DNA of 50,239 bases from UBA8106 sp913052135 (GTDB taxonomy: Bacteria > Acidobacteriota > Vicinamibacteria > Vicinamibacterales > UBA823): positions 1 to 50,239 of the forward strand of contig CAJXDY010000014.1 in the NCBI GenBank assembly GCA_913052135.1, written 5' to 3'. The position numbers were made by a program, and so were the translations under genes. How positions within the stretch are numbered: the stretch's first letter is position 1; the number at the start of each line of letters is the position of its first letter. Positions 17,234 to 25,343 of the stretch are shown one piece after another. A model generated the notes under the pieces. The model was given only the letters and a program-made list of their open reading frames with translations, had not been told where the DNA came from and searched no databases.

Positions 17234-18397
17234 GTGCGTGAATCCAATCGCATTCAAGAGGTTCGTCCTCCGATCGTGCCAGTAGTCGAGCGTATGATCA
17301 GTGGGACTCCGGGCACCATCTCGATGGCTCAAGGCATGGTTGCGTTCGCTCCGCCACATCAGGCTATCGACGCACTCGCCACCTTCCACGACGATCCTGC
17401 AAGCTATCGTTATGGTCCTGTCGAGGGCTTACCTTCACTCATCGAAGCCTTGGAAGAAAAGCTAATTAATGAAAATGGAATCCACGTGCGTCCGAACAGC
17501 CAGCTCATAGTCACCGCCGGTAGTAACATGGCCTTCGTCTACGCCTTACTGGCCATTGCAGATTTTGGAGACGAAATTATCCTCGTTACTCCGTTCTACT
17601 TTAATCATGAAATGGCCGTGGTGATGGCAGGGTGTCGGTCAGTGCCCGTCGCTGTCGACGAGCACTGCCAGTTACAGCTCGATTTAATTCGGGCCGCCTT
17701 AACACCTCGTACTCGTGCCGTTGTCACCATTTCACCGAACAACCCCACCGGGGTGGTGTACTCACAAACAGTCCTGAGTGAAGTGAACTCCCTATGTCGT
17801 GAGCGTGGGATTTACCACATACACGATGAAGCATATGAGTATTTTGTCTACGATGATGCTACCCATTTTTCACCTGGCAGCATCACCGGTGCTGGTGCGC
17901 ACACGATTTCTATGTACTCATTCTCGAAAGCCTATGGATTTGCAGGTTGGCGGGTCGGATACATGGTAATTCCCAAAGCACTTAGCGGAGCGATGGACAA
18001 AATTCAAGATACCGTCCTGATTTCGCCTCCTGCGGCAAGTCAGCGCGCGGCACTGGGTGCTCTCTCAGCCGGTGCCTCGTACTGCCGTCTGCACCTTCCA
18101 GCACTGGCCAAAGCACGCCAAGTTCTCCTTGACGAGTTAAGCCAGTTGTCCGACCTGTGCACAGTCCCTCCTGCGACGGGTGCCATGTACTACCTAGTGC
18201 GCATACATAAAAACATCGGCGCACTAGAACTCGTGACCCGATTAATTCACGAACATCAAGTCGCCGTCATGCCGGGCACTACCTTTGGCATCACAGATAG
18301 TTGTACGCTGCGAATCTCCTATGGTGCGCTCGACTACGAGTCAGCGCGCGAAGGAGCATCCAGATTAGCCAGCGGCCTTCGCGCCATTCTCGCTTGA
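17234..18397 (+). CDS. Class I/II aminotransferase (aspartate aminotransferase fold)
   Basis: This 387-residue PLP enzyme has the complete fold type I signature: SPNNPTG at 167-173, DEAYEYF with Asp198, and SFSKAYGFAGWR with Schiff-base lysine K232 and a phosphate-binding Arg240. R in the C-terminal segment LRISYGAL fits the substrate carboxylate site. It resembles aminotransferases of the subgroup-Ib type that act on aspartate, kynurenine or aromatic amino acids; the exact substrate cannot be read. The start is GTG at 17234, preceded by the purine-rich AAAGAAGA. It sits between cutC (33 bases) and the methyltransferase gene (37 bases) in the same run. Confidence 0.9.
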   Translation: MRESNRIQEVRPPIVPVVERMISGTPGTISMAQGMVAFAPPHQAIDALATFHDDPASYRYGPVEGLPSLIEALEEKLINENGIHVRPNSQLIVTAGSNMAFVYALLAIADFGDEIILVTPFYFNHEMAVVMAGCRSVPVAVDEHCQLQLDLIRAALTPRTRAVVTISPNNPTGVVYSQTVLSEVNSLCRERGIYHIHDEAYEYFVYDDATHFSPGSITGAGAHTISMYSFSKAYGFAGWRVGYMVIPKALSGAMDKIQDTVLISPPAASQRAALGALSAGASYCRLHLPALAKARQVLLDELSQLSDLCTVPPATGAMYYLVRIHKNIGALELVTRLIHEHQVAVMPGTTFGITDSCTLRISYGALDYESAREGASRLASGLRAILA

Positions 18398-18434
18398 GTA
18401 TTACCAAACAGGTAAACACAGCCCGCACTGAAAA

Positions 18435-18998
18435 ATGAGTAAGTCCGTTACGCACGAACGCCTCGCCGAATTACCAGTAGCTCTCATACTAGACAACGTG
18501 CGGAGCCTATATAACGTTGGGGCCTTTTTTCGAACGGCCGATGCAGTCTGTATCGAAACGCTTTACCTCTCAGGCTATACAGGGTCACCGCCCAACAAAG
18601 AAATCACAAAGACGGCCCTCGGAGCAGAAACTACAGTCGCATGGGAGCGTACTCCTGATCCTGTTGCAACACTTCAGACACTTCGAGGAAGAGGATACGA
18701 ACTGGTCGCTGTTGAAACAACGGAGTCGGCCATCGACCTCTTCAAGTGGCAACCATGTTTTCCAGTTTGCCTTTTATTTGGCAACGAAGTTGAAGGGACA
18801 AGTCCTGCATTACTCGATCTTTGTGAGACACATGTACAGATCCCCATGCTGGGACGAAAACGGTCACTGAATGTTGCCACTGCCGGTGGGGTTGTACTGT
18901 ATGAATTGCTGCGAAAATATCGCTATCCAGTTGAACGTGCGGAGCCAGGTTCTCCGGTACTAGTCCCTACTGGTGACGGCCCAGCACGGTCTCGCTAA
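18435..18998 (+). CDS. TrmH/SpoU-family RNA 2'-O-methyltransferase
   Basis: This 187-residue SPOUT enzyme carries the three knot motifs: motif 1 NVRSLYNVGAFFRT (21-34) with the catalytic Arg, motif 2 LLFGNEVEG (113-121), and motif 3 from IPMLG to VLYE (136-157), containing the SAM-binding RSLNVATAGG. It would methylate a ribose 2'-hydroxyl in tRNA or rRNA. It lacks the N-terminal L30-like substrate-binding domain of RlmB, so it is a minimal catalytic form. The 3' end overlaps the convergent M20 gene by 32 bases. It is the last gene of the xylB run, likely by co-transcription rather than shared function. Confidence 0.93.
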   Translation: MSKSVTHERLAELPVALILDNVRSLYNVGAFFRTADAVCIETLYLSGYTGSPPNKEITKTALGAETTVAWERTPDPVATLQTLRGRGYELVAVETTESAIDLFKWQPCFPVCLLFGNEVEGTSPALLDLCETHVQIPMLGRKRSLNVATAGGVVLYELLRKYRYPVERAEPGSPVLVPTGDGPARSR

Positions 18999-20142
18999 TT
19001 GCCATATACCCTCGACAGGCGCCAGTAAGTTGCGCGACTTCGAGATACTCATCAGTGATATGAGCGAGATGTTCTGATGACGGTCCGAAGCCAATCGTTG
19101 GAACATTAGCAACACCAGCACTATATGCCGCATTCGTGCAGAACTGATAGCTCGCGAACGACGGGCTGAATCCAGCCGCATCAAGACCAGCTTTGGCACT
19201 TCGAATAAAAGGAGAGTCTTCGGACAGTTCCCAGGGCGGATACCATTTCGATTCACGCCACTCAATGCCGGTATAAGTCTTATAGTGAATTGAAGCGAGT
19301 TCAATGGTCGTGTCCCCAGCTTTCGCACGTTCACAGGCCGCATGTAATTCATCGACCAGGGCCTCGCGTGTTTCACCTGGAATCAGACGGCGTTCGTAAG
19401 TCACCTGACAGCCGCTCGGTACAACAGAATGGGCTGGATAAGGAATCGAAATGATGTCGGTCAAACACATCACGCCACTTCCAATAAACGAGTGCGCCAA
19501 CATTTGGAGTGCTTCAATCTCAGCAATTACTCTACACATCTCGTGCACAGCATTAAGACCTTGAGCAGGACTGGAGGCATGAGATGGTCGACCGTGGGTC
19601 TTCAGTACGAACTCGGCTCGCCCTCGACCCGCCCGGACTAAATTTAAATTGGACGATTCACCTATGACTACGAAGTCTGGATGGTACTGATCCATAACAC
19701 ACCGCAGTGCCGCACCTTCAATCTGCTCTTCACCAACGGAAGCGGAGACCACGATACGACCTCTTAACTTCTCCCGATCTACGCAACCCGCAGCGTGTAA
19801 CATGGCGGCCAGCGCACCCTTCATATCTGAACTACCTCGTCCGTAGATTCTTCCATCCACGAGTTCCGCACCGAATGGATCATGCGCCCACACCTCACGG
19901 GGAACAACGTCCACGGTATCCATATGAGCATCGAATAATAGGGTGGGGCCAGGCGTGGATCCATTCACGACCCCGATGACATTACCAGCCTCGTCCGTTT
20001 CAATCGCATCGAACGCGAGCTGTTGCATTTCATCGCGCACGCGAATCGCCATCGCATCTTCGTGACCCAGCACACTGGGAATCTTCACGAGTGCCCTGGC
20101 ACACGCCACAAGTGAAAGTTCATCAAACGGTAGCGCCATCAT
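18967..20142 (-). CDS. M20 family metallohydrolase (YgeY/ArgE/DapE-like)
   Basis: This 391-residue cytoplasmic enzyme has the M20 zinc centre: FDAHMDTV with H73 and D75, GRGSSDMKG with the bridging Asp106, GEEQIEG with catalytic E138 and ligand E139, and VIGESS. M20 enzymes remove acyl groups from amino acids or cut small peptides. The sequence from the start (PSVLGHEDAMAIRVRDEM) resembles YgeY-type hydrolases of the selenium-metabolism set, but no selenium-dependent neighbours are present, so a general deacylase or dipeptidase role is as likely. Two adjacent ATG codons (20142, 20139) are possible starts. It follows the GH172 gene by 29 bases on the same strand. Confidence 0.9.
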   Translation of the reverse strand: MMALPFDELSLVACARALVKIPSVLGHEDAMAIRVRDEMQQLAFDAIETDEAGNVIGVVNGSTPGPTLLFDAHMDTVDVVPREVWAHDPFGAELVDGRIYGRGSSDMKGALAAMLHAAGCVDREKLRGRIVVSASVGEEQIEGAALRCVMDQYHPDFVVIGESSNLNLVRAGRGRAEFVLKTHGRPSHASSPAQGLNAVHEMCRVIAEIEALQMLAHSFIGSGVMCLTDIISIPYPAHSVVPSGCQVTYERRLIPGETREALVDELHAACERAKAGDTTIELASIHYKTYTGIEWRESKWYPPWELSEDSPFIRSAKAGLDAAGFSPSFASYQFCTNAAYSAGVANVPTIGFGPSSEHLAHITDEYLEVAQLTGACRGYMAISETVLGRHQ

Positions 20143-20171
20143 TCAACCATTAAGAAAAACCATCCAGCACG

Positions 20172-21335
20172 TCATCGCTTACCAAGCGTCGGACCACCAG
20201 TATCGAACTGCTGTGGAATTCTGTCTGACACGACCGGCAATGCTGGAAACGGTTGATGTGGTTCAGTCTGATACCAGTAACCTACTGTGTAAAAATTATC
20301 AGCTCGGTGATTGCCATGCCCATGCTCGATCGTCACCTTGATTGATTCGGTAAATGTAATCGGGGATTCTGTATGCAAGCGATAGACCATCCATTTCGCA
20401 CCACGATCATCACCACCGTTCATCGGATTGCCAAAGCGTTGGAACGCGAAGGTCGGTTTCGTGGTGCCGAATGGATTAATACCACAACCGGCGTAACACC
20501 ACGCACCAAGATAGTAATCTTCTGAACCTGTGCCGACGATCTGTGGCATTTCCCCGCCATCCACGAAGATCATTTCGTCACCCTCACCCCACCAGTCACC
20601 CTGATTCTGCAGAATGCTGTGTGTCACTCCCACGTAATGACCGCGTCCGGTGGCCTCCATAATGATGTAATTGTCCGCACCGTCTGGATTGCGATGCTCG
20701 AGTACAAGCTCGTCCCCATTGTAGTTCCAGTCAGTCGTCCACGAGGGATTCGGCGCGGCTTGACGGTACTGGGCATGAAAATAGCCAATGTTCTGTGGCA
20801 ACGTAGCATGTCGCTCGTAGTCAATGTTGTAGTAAAACGCGTTGACGGTTTCGTCTCCTTCGTTACTGACCGTAATTCGGGCCGATCGTCGAAACGGCAT
20901 TGGGAAAAATGTATTCAACGCCTTTTGCGAACCGACCGACAATGCCGCCGAATCGTACAAAAAATATTCACCGAGACCGAGGCCAAAGAAATCACCAACT
21001 GGCGCTTCAACACTCGGCGTTATTTCCTCATCCCAATACATTCGTAGCACGATTTTCTTGAGATGGTACTGTTCTGGCGTCGAAATCGTGATCCAGATAT
21101 GACTGATAATGGCTGGCCCCTCGATCTCCGCAATGGTTCGCGTCTCACCCGCTTGTATAGGATTCTGCCAGTTGCCATCGTCATTCGCTCCGGTGACGTC
21201 ATAACTTGATACGCGGTGATTCGTGTAGTCACGCAAAATCGGTAACGAATCTAGGTCAGCAGTTTGGGCAGTCGCTAAGGTCAGAAAGCCACCAAGCAGC
21301 ACTACCCACACACAAAGTATCGTAAAGAGTTTCAT
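20172..21335 (-). CDS. DUF2961 / glycoside hydrolase family 172-like secreted protein
   Basis: This 387-residue protein has an N-terminal signal peptide (hydrophobic 6-22, cleavage after ATA), so it is exported. The body matches DUF2961: RISSY-like HRVSSYDVTGANDDG, GPAIISHIWITI, LRMYWDEE, PVGDFFGLGLGE, FPMPFRRSARIT and TGSEDYYLGAW. DUF2961 is now glycoside hydrolase family 172, whose characterised members act on alpha-linked fructofuranose or arabinofuranose. Substrate here is unknown. A strong ribosome site (GGGAGGA) precedes the ATG. It lies 71 bases after the M23 peptidase gene and 29 bases before the M20 gene, all on the minus strand. Confidence 0.88.
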   Translation of the reverse strand: MKLFTILCVWVVLLGGFLTLATAQTADLDSLPILRDYTNHRVSSYDVTGANDDGNWQNPIQAGETRTIAEIEGPAIISHIWITISTPEQYHLKKIVLRMYWDEEITPSVEAPVGDFFGLGLGEYFLYDSAALSVGSQKALNTFFPMPFRRSARITVSNEGDETVNAFYYNIDYERHATLPQNIGYFHAQYRQAAPNPSWTTDWNYNGDELVLEHRNPDGADNYIIMEATGRGHYVGVTHSILQNQGDWWGEGDEMIFVDGGEMPQIVGTGSEDYYLGAWCYAGCGINPFGTTKPTFAFQRFGNPMNGGDDRGAKWMVYRLHTESPITFTESIKVTIEHGHGNHRADNFYTVGYWYQTEPHQPFPALPVVSDRIPQQFDTGGPTLGKR

Positions 21336-21406
21336 AATTAATCCTCCCGCACAGCAGTACCAACGAAATCTGGACCTTGCCGTAGCTCACCTCAAACGCA
21401 CAAACA

Positions 21407-22468
21407 TCAATATGTTGCACTGTCGTCGAACAACACTTCCATGAGTGACAAGGGATCTACACGGGCCGTATTTAGCCTCACGGTCCAGTGGAGATGTGGA
21501 CCCGTCACACGACCGGTAGCCCCAACGTAGCCCACGACATCACCAGAATCTACGAGGTCCCCTTCCTCGACCGCAAATCCCGATAGATGGGCGAAAAACG
21601 AATAGAGACCGAGACCATGGTCCAGAATCACGCAGTTACCAGAAAAATAGAGATCCGACCGCAGCACGACACGTCCTCTATTAGGTGCCGTGACCGGTGT
21701 GCCTTCGATTGCACGGAAATCAGCACCACTATGAGGACTTCGCGGTTGACCGTTAAAGACACTGCGGCGACCGAAACTACTCGTGGCTTTGCCCGGTACC
21801 GGTGCGAGAAAAGAACCTCGCCAGACACGTTGCGGAGTTTGCGTTTCAAAAATTGTTGTTGTACGAGCGGCTTCCTGTTGAATGCGTGCCAACGCCTCTG
21901 GCGTAGGATTGACGTATTGAGGTGCCACCGTCAATTGTCGTGTTGCAAATTGCTTTGGTATCACGGTGAGTGGATAACGCACGTGTACGGGGCTCTCGTC
22001 CGCGGTTATGACCGTGACACTCACCAAATGCTCTCGCACCTCCACATCGAGGTCGACACCGATCAAACCTCGCCAGACCATTTGACCGGAGCTTGGATAC
22101 AGCAAAATTGACTGCTCGAAGGCCGTCGCCTCGACACTTGCCACTGGCTGAGTCACTGATACAACAAGTTCAACCACCTCACCAGGTTGAATTGACCGCG
22201 CCTCATGGCTGACGCTCACCCGTGGCGTGGCAATAGTCTGCAACAAACCGGCTTCCGACCAAGGAACCATCCCAATTATGATGCTTACAATTAAGAACTG
22301 GATGAGTTTGACAGTCATACCGGGTAATGCCAGATCAGAACCTAAACTTTCCGATTGATTCCGGATTGCCCCACAAGTTACCACATCGCTGACAAGTCGT
22401 TCGACCGGAATGCTCTTCTGACATTTAGAACAGTTGCGTCCCTTTGCTTTCCATAGGAACATAGTCAT
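21407..22468 (-). CDS. M23 (LytM-type) peptidase with possible N-terminal zinc ribbon
   Basis: The C-terminal 135 residues are a complete M23 endopeptidase domain: H246 and D250 in PHSGADF, catalytic H294 in FFAHLS and HLH (H325, H327) in the PHLHW motif. Such enzymes cut peptidoglycan cross-bridges in the periplasm. A membrane or signal helix lies at about 54-72 and a beta-rich segment at 80-170. Two starts are possible. The ATG at 22468 adds 50 residues with NCSKCQK and a later VTC, resembling a zinc ribbon ahead of a membrane helix. The ATG at 22318 gives a plain signal peptide. Neither has a clear Shine-Dalgarno. The longer form is given because the extension looks protein-like. Confidence 0.85.
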   Translation of the reverse strand: MTMFLWKAKGRNCSKCQKSIPVERLVSDVVTCGAIRNQSESLGSDLALPGMTVKLIQFLIVSIIIGMVPWSEAGLLQTIATPRVSVSHEARSIQPGEVVELVVSVTQPVASVEATAFEQSILLYPSSGQMVWRGLIGVDLDVEVREHLVSVTVITADESPVHVRYPLTVIPKQFATRQLTVAPQYVNPTPEALARIQQEAARTTTIFETQTPQRVWRGSFLAPVPGKATSSFGRRSVFNGQPRSPHSGADFRAIEGTPVTAPNRGRVVLRSDLYFSGNCVILDHGLGLYSFFAHLSGFAVEEGDLVDSGDVVGYVGATGRVTGPHLHWTVRLNTARVDPLSLMEVLFDDSATY

Positions 22469-22508
22469 GAAGGATCTGTGGGAAACACTTCAGGTTAAGG
22501 AGCCGCAC

Positions 22509-23744
22509 ATGAGTAATCCTGTATCCGCTGCCGACCGGCTAGCGCGCGGTCGACGGAAATTCTTGCAATTGGGAGCCGCACTGAGTGGGTTACTGGTTGG
22601 TTGTCGACCCTCCTCGAGCGTTCCTCAACCAGGACCGTCCTTTCTGGGTGGCCCGGTCAGCGAGTACGGCCTCCGGTCTCAATTTGAAAAAACCGTTCGA
22701 CTTTTCAGGAACTCGCTAAGTCAGGAAAATAATGGTAGCCAAACACCTCTACAAGACCTGGAAGGAATAATTACGCCAGCTGGGCTGCACTTCGAGCGTC
22801 ATCATGCAGGTATTCCGGTCATCGATCCAACCGAGCATCGGCTGTTGTTGCACGGAATGGTTGAGCGCCCGTTGATCTTGACAGTTGAGGAACTTAAACG
22901 ATTTCCTTCGCATTCTCAGATTAATTTTGTCGAATGTTCAGGCAATGGTCGTATTCACTGGGGCGATGCATCTGACAGAACGGCCCAGCAGATTCACGGA
23001 CTCACCAGCTGTAGTGAATGGACCGGCGTAAAGTTGTCAGTACTGCTTAATGAGATTGGATTACAGTCGGGCGCGAGCTGGATTCTGGTTGAGGGTGCCG
23101 ATGCATGCAAGATGACCCGCAGTCTGCCGTTGGCTAAGGCCTACGACGATGCCGTTGTTGCCTACGCACAAAACGGCGAAGCCTTACGTCCTGCGCAGGG
23201 ATACCCGTTACGGTTGCTCGTACCAGGATGGGAAGGCAACATTAACGTGAAATGGCTGCGACGTTTAAAAATTGTCGATCAGCCGTACATGACGAAGGAC
23301 GAAACCTCCAAGTACACCGATCTCCTAGCTACTGGCGAAGCGCGGCAATTCAGTTTTATGATGGATGCGAAATCGCTGATTACACGACCCTCTGGAGGAC
23401 AGCACTTACCTGGTCCTGGCTTCTGCGAAATCACGGGTTTGGCATGGTCGGGTCGCGGCACAATCACCAAGGTAGAGATCAGCACAGACGGTGGACACTC
23501 CTGGCAAGATGCCCGACTGCAGGACCCAGTGTTACCCATGGCTCATACCCGTTTTCGTTTTGATTGGAACTGGGATGGCCGCGAAGCAGTCCTGCAGTCT
23601 CGATGCACCGACGAGACTGGTTACGTGCAGCCAACCCGCAACCAATTAATCGCGGCACGTGGCACCAAGTCCTCTTATCACTACAACGGTATCCAAAGCT
23701 GGAAAGTGCTCTCGGATGGGACCGTACGCAATGTTCATGTGTAG
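22509..23744 (+). CDS. soxC: SoxC-like sulfite dehydrogenase, molybdopterin subunit (Tat lipoprotein)
   Basis: This 411-residue protein belongs to the sulfite oxidase family. The molybdenum-ligating cysteine is C143 in FVECSGNGR, followed by the molybdopterin domain (VEGADACKMTRSLP, PLRLLVPGWEGN, KWLRRLKI) and a C-terminal dimerisation domain (GRGTITKVEISTDGG). The signal has GRRKFLQ, a Tat motif, and ends LVGC with Cys32 in a lipobox, so it may be a Tat-exported lipoprotein. AAGGAG at 22497-22502, six bases before the ATG, fixes the start. It would oxidise sulfite or a related sulfur or S-oxide substrate and pass electrons to the cytochrome encoded next. No soxXYZAB genes are in the window, so it is not part of a full thiosulfate-oxidising cluster here. 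Confidence 0.9.
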   Translation: MSNPVSAADRLARGRRKFLQLGAALSGLLVGCRPSSSVPQPGPSFLGGPVSEYGLRSQFEKTVRLFRNSLSQENNGSQTPLQDLEGIITPAGLHFERHHAGIPVIDPTEHRLLLHGMVERPLILTVEELKRFPSHSQINFVECSGNGRIHWGDASDRTAQQIHGLTSCSEWTGVKLSVLLNEIGLQSGASWILVEGADACKMTRSLPLAKAYDDAVVAYAQNGEALRPAQGYPLRLLVPGWEGNINVKWLRRLKIVDQPYMTKDETSKYTDLLATGEARQFSFMMDAKSLITRPSGGQHLPGPGFCEITGLAWSGRGTITKVEISTDGGHSWQDARLQDPVLPMAHTRFRFDWNWDGREAVLQSRCTDETGYVQPTRNQLIAARGTKSSYHYNGIQSWKVLSDGTVRNVHV

Positions 23745-24303
23745 CGTACGAATCGCGTCGCTACTCGTAATCGTGCTCTCAGGTTCCCTTGCGGCACAAT
23801 CACAGCCCACCTCGCAACTGTTCAACATCGGCCGGACACCGACACCGGAGGAAATTGCGGCTTGGGATATTAGTGTGACACCAGATGGAGAGGGTCTCCC
23901 ACCGGGCAGTGGGACGGCTGCCGAAGGCCGAAATATCTATAGCGTTCGTTGCACGGAATGCCATGGCGCCAGTGGCCGAGAGGGCCCTCACGATATTCTC
24001 GTGGGGGGACAGGGTACGCTGGCCAGTGATACCCCACTTAAAACGGTTGGCAGCTTCTGGCCCTACGCGCCCACATTGTGGGACTACATTAACCGGGCGA
24101 TGCCGTTCGAAACCCCTGGTACGATGTCACCAGACGATGTGTATTCGACGGTCGCCTATGTTCTCTTTCTCAACGAACTCGTCGCGGAAGACCAACTCCT
24201 TGATGCCACTACATTGCCATTAATCAAAATGCCAAACCGCGATGGTTTCATACCGGACAACCGACCTGACGTTGGTCATCCCGTCATATCTCCTGACCCG
24301 TAA
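23731..24303 (+). CDS. Secreted c-type cytochrome, partner of the SoxC-like dehydrogenase (SoxD-like)
   Basis: This 190-residue protein has a signal peptide (MFMCSVRIASLLVIVLSG, cleavage after AAQ) and one heme c site, CTECH, with C74, C77 and axial H78. A likely Met ligand lies in RAMPFETPGTM, followed by the helix DVYSTVAYVLFLNEL. It overlaps the end of the dehydrogenase gene, which implies translational coupling and an electron-acceptor role for that enzyme. Several in-frame ATG codons exist (23716, 23731, 23737); 23731 gives the best signal peptide. It converges on the next gene with only five bases between stops. Confidence 0.88.
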   Translation: MFMCSVRIASLLVIVLSGSLAAQSQPTSQLFNIGRTPTPEEIAAWDISVTPDGEGLPPGSGTAAEGRNIYSVRCTECHGASGREGPHDILVGGQGTLASDTPLKTVGSFWPYAPTLWDYINRAMPFETPGTMSPDDVYSTVAYVLFLNELVAEDQLLDATTLPLIKMPNRDGFIPDNRPDVGHPVISPDP

Positions 24304-24308
24304 AACCC

Positions 24309-25328
24309 TCAGTGTCCCATTCGGGCGGCGGTCAGCACGGCATCTGTCACAACCACACTCACGTCAGCCAGGTGGAGCCCTGCTTCTTCGCGTGTCCGCG
24401 ACCCAGGATTCGGTTGCTCTACCATCACCACATACACCACGATTCCCGTCGGACTTTCCCAGAAACCCGAACGGATTCGCGTCAGAGGATCGCTGTCCAG
24501 GGAACCACTCTTGAAGTAGTGCGAACCGGTTGGCCCGGCGTCTTCAGGAACATGCAGGATTTCCCACATCGCTTGAGTTGTGTCGGCATCGGTCTTCGGA
24601 ACCCTACGGAATGCGATCCGCTGCAGAACCACTGCCAACGCAGCTGCCGTCGCCTCATTGTCACCGTTGATAACGCGATCAGCCTGCATGTAGCGCCGTG
24701 ATACGAGGCCAGCAAACGCTGGGTCGCGGCCATGGATGAACTTAGTAAGCCCTGCTGGACCGCCTAGGACAGCCGTGGTCACATTCGCCGCCGCATTGTA
24801 GACTGCGTTCGACACCCCAACACCACGGATCATCATCTGTCCGACCTCGCGAACCGTGGCGTTCGCTAGATGGTCCCGAATGTCAGACTGCTGTTCATCA
24901 TTAAAATGCGCAATGGCCGGATGGGTGGAATCAGTAACAATCGCTGCAGCGCCCTCGAGCACACCGTCGAGTTGGTCGGCATAGGTGTTAAACAGTTCGA
25001 TGAGGTAGGCGACCTTGATTGCACTGGCGACCGGTCGCCACACTTCTGCGTTACGCGCATACCAGGGATCATCCTCGTGTCCACCCACCCAGACACTCAC
25101 TTCCATCCCGTCATCCTGACCGGCCTTAAGCAACTCATCCAGTTGTGCATCTAGGACAGCTGTATCCATCACCGCCGTCGAAATCACCTCTTCCGATGTG
25201 TCTTCGACAACAGGAGCGGTGGGTCCACAGCCCATCGCGAACGACCCTAACAAGGAGACGCACAACACCAAACAATAACTGCGCGCTGTCTCGTTACGGT
25301 TCACAGTCGTAATTGAGGGATCCTGCAT
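24309..25328 (-). CDS. Class A beta-lactamase-like serine hydrolase lipoprotein, degenerate active site
   Basis: This 339-residue protein has a lipoprotein signal (AMGC, Cys34). The penicillin-recognising fold is shown by SAIK (102-105), the acylation Ser-x-x-Lys motif, and KSG (273-275) near the C-terminus, plus NAAANVTTAVLGGPAGLTKF, matching the class A helix that follows the SDN loop. At the SDN position it reads VYN (176-178), so the proton-shuttling Ser is absent, and no Glu is found where the ExxLN motif should be. It is therefore unlikely to be an efficient beta-lactamase; a peptidase, esterase or binding role is possible. AGAGGAG precedes the ATG. It follows the ThDP enzyme gene by 15 bases. 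Confidence 0.8.
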   Translation of the reverse strand: MQDPSITTVNRNETARSYCLVLCVSLLGSFAMGCGPTAPVVEDTSEEVISTAVMDTAVLDAQLDELLKAGQDDGMEVSVWVGGHEDDPWYARNAEVWRPVASAIKVAYLIELFNTYADQLDGVLEGAAAIVTDSTHPAIAHFNDEQQSDIRDHLANATVREVGQMMIRGVGVSNAVYNAAANVTTAVLGGPAGLTKFIHGRDPAFAGLVSRRYMQADRVINGDNEATAAALAVVLQRIAFRRVPKTDADTTQAMWEILHVPEDAGPTGSHYFKSGSLDSDPLTRIRSGFWESPTGIVVYVVMVEQPNPGSRTREEAGLHLADVSVVVTDAVLTAARMGH

Positions 25329-25343
25329 AATGTCTCCTCTGAG

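Noticed and set aside
21587..22111. 174-codon open frame on the plus strand
   Set aside because: It is antisense to the M23 peptidase, whose catalytic motifs are certain; the translation is unlike any protein.
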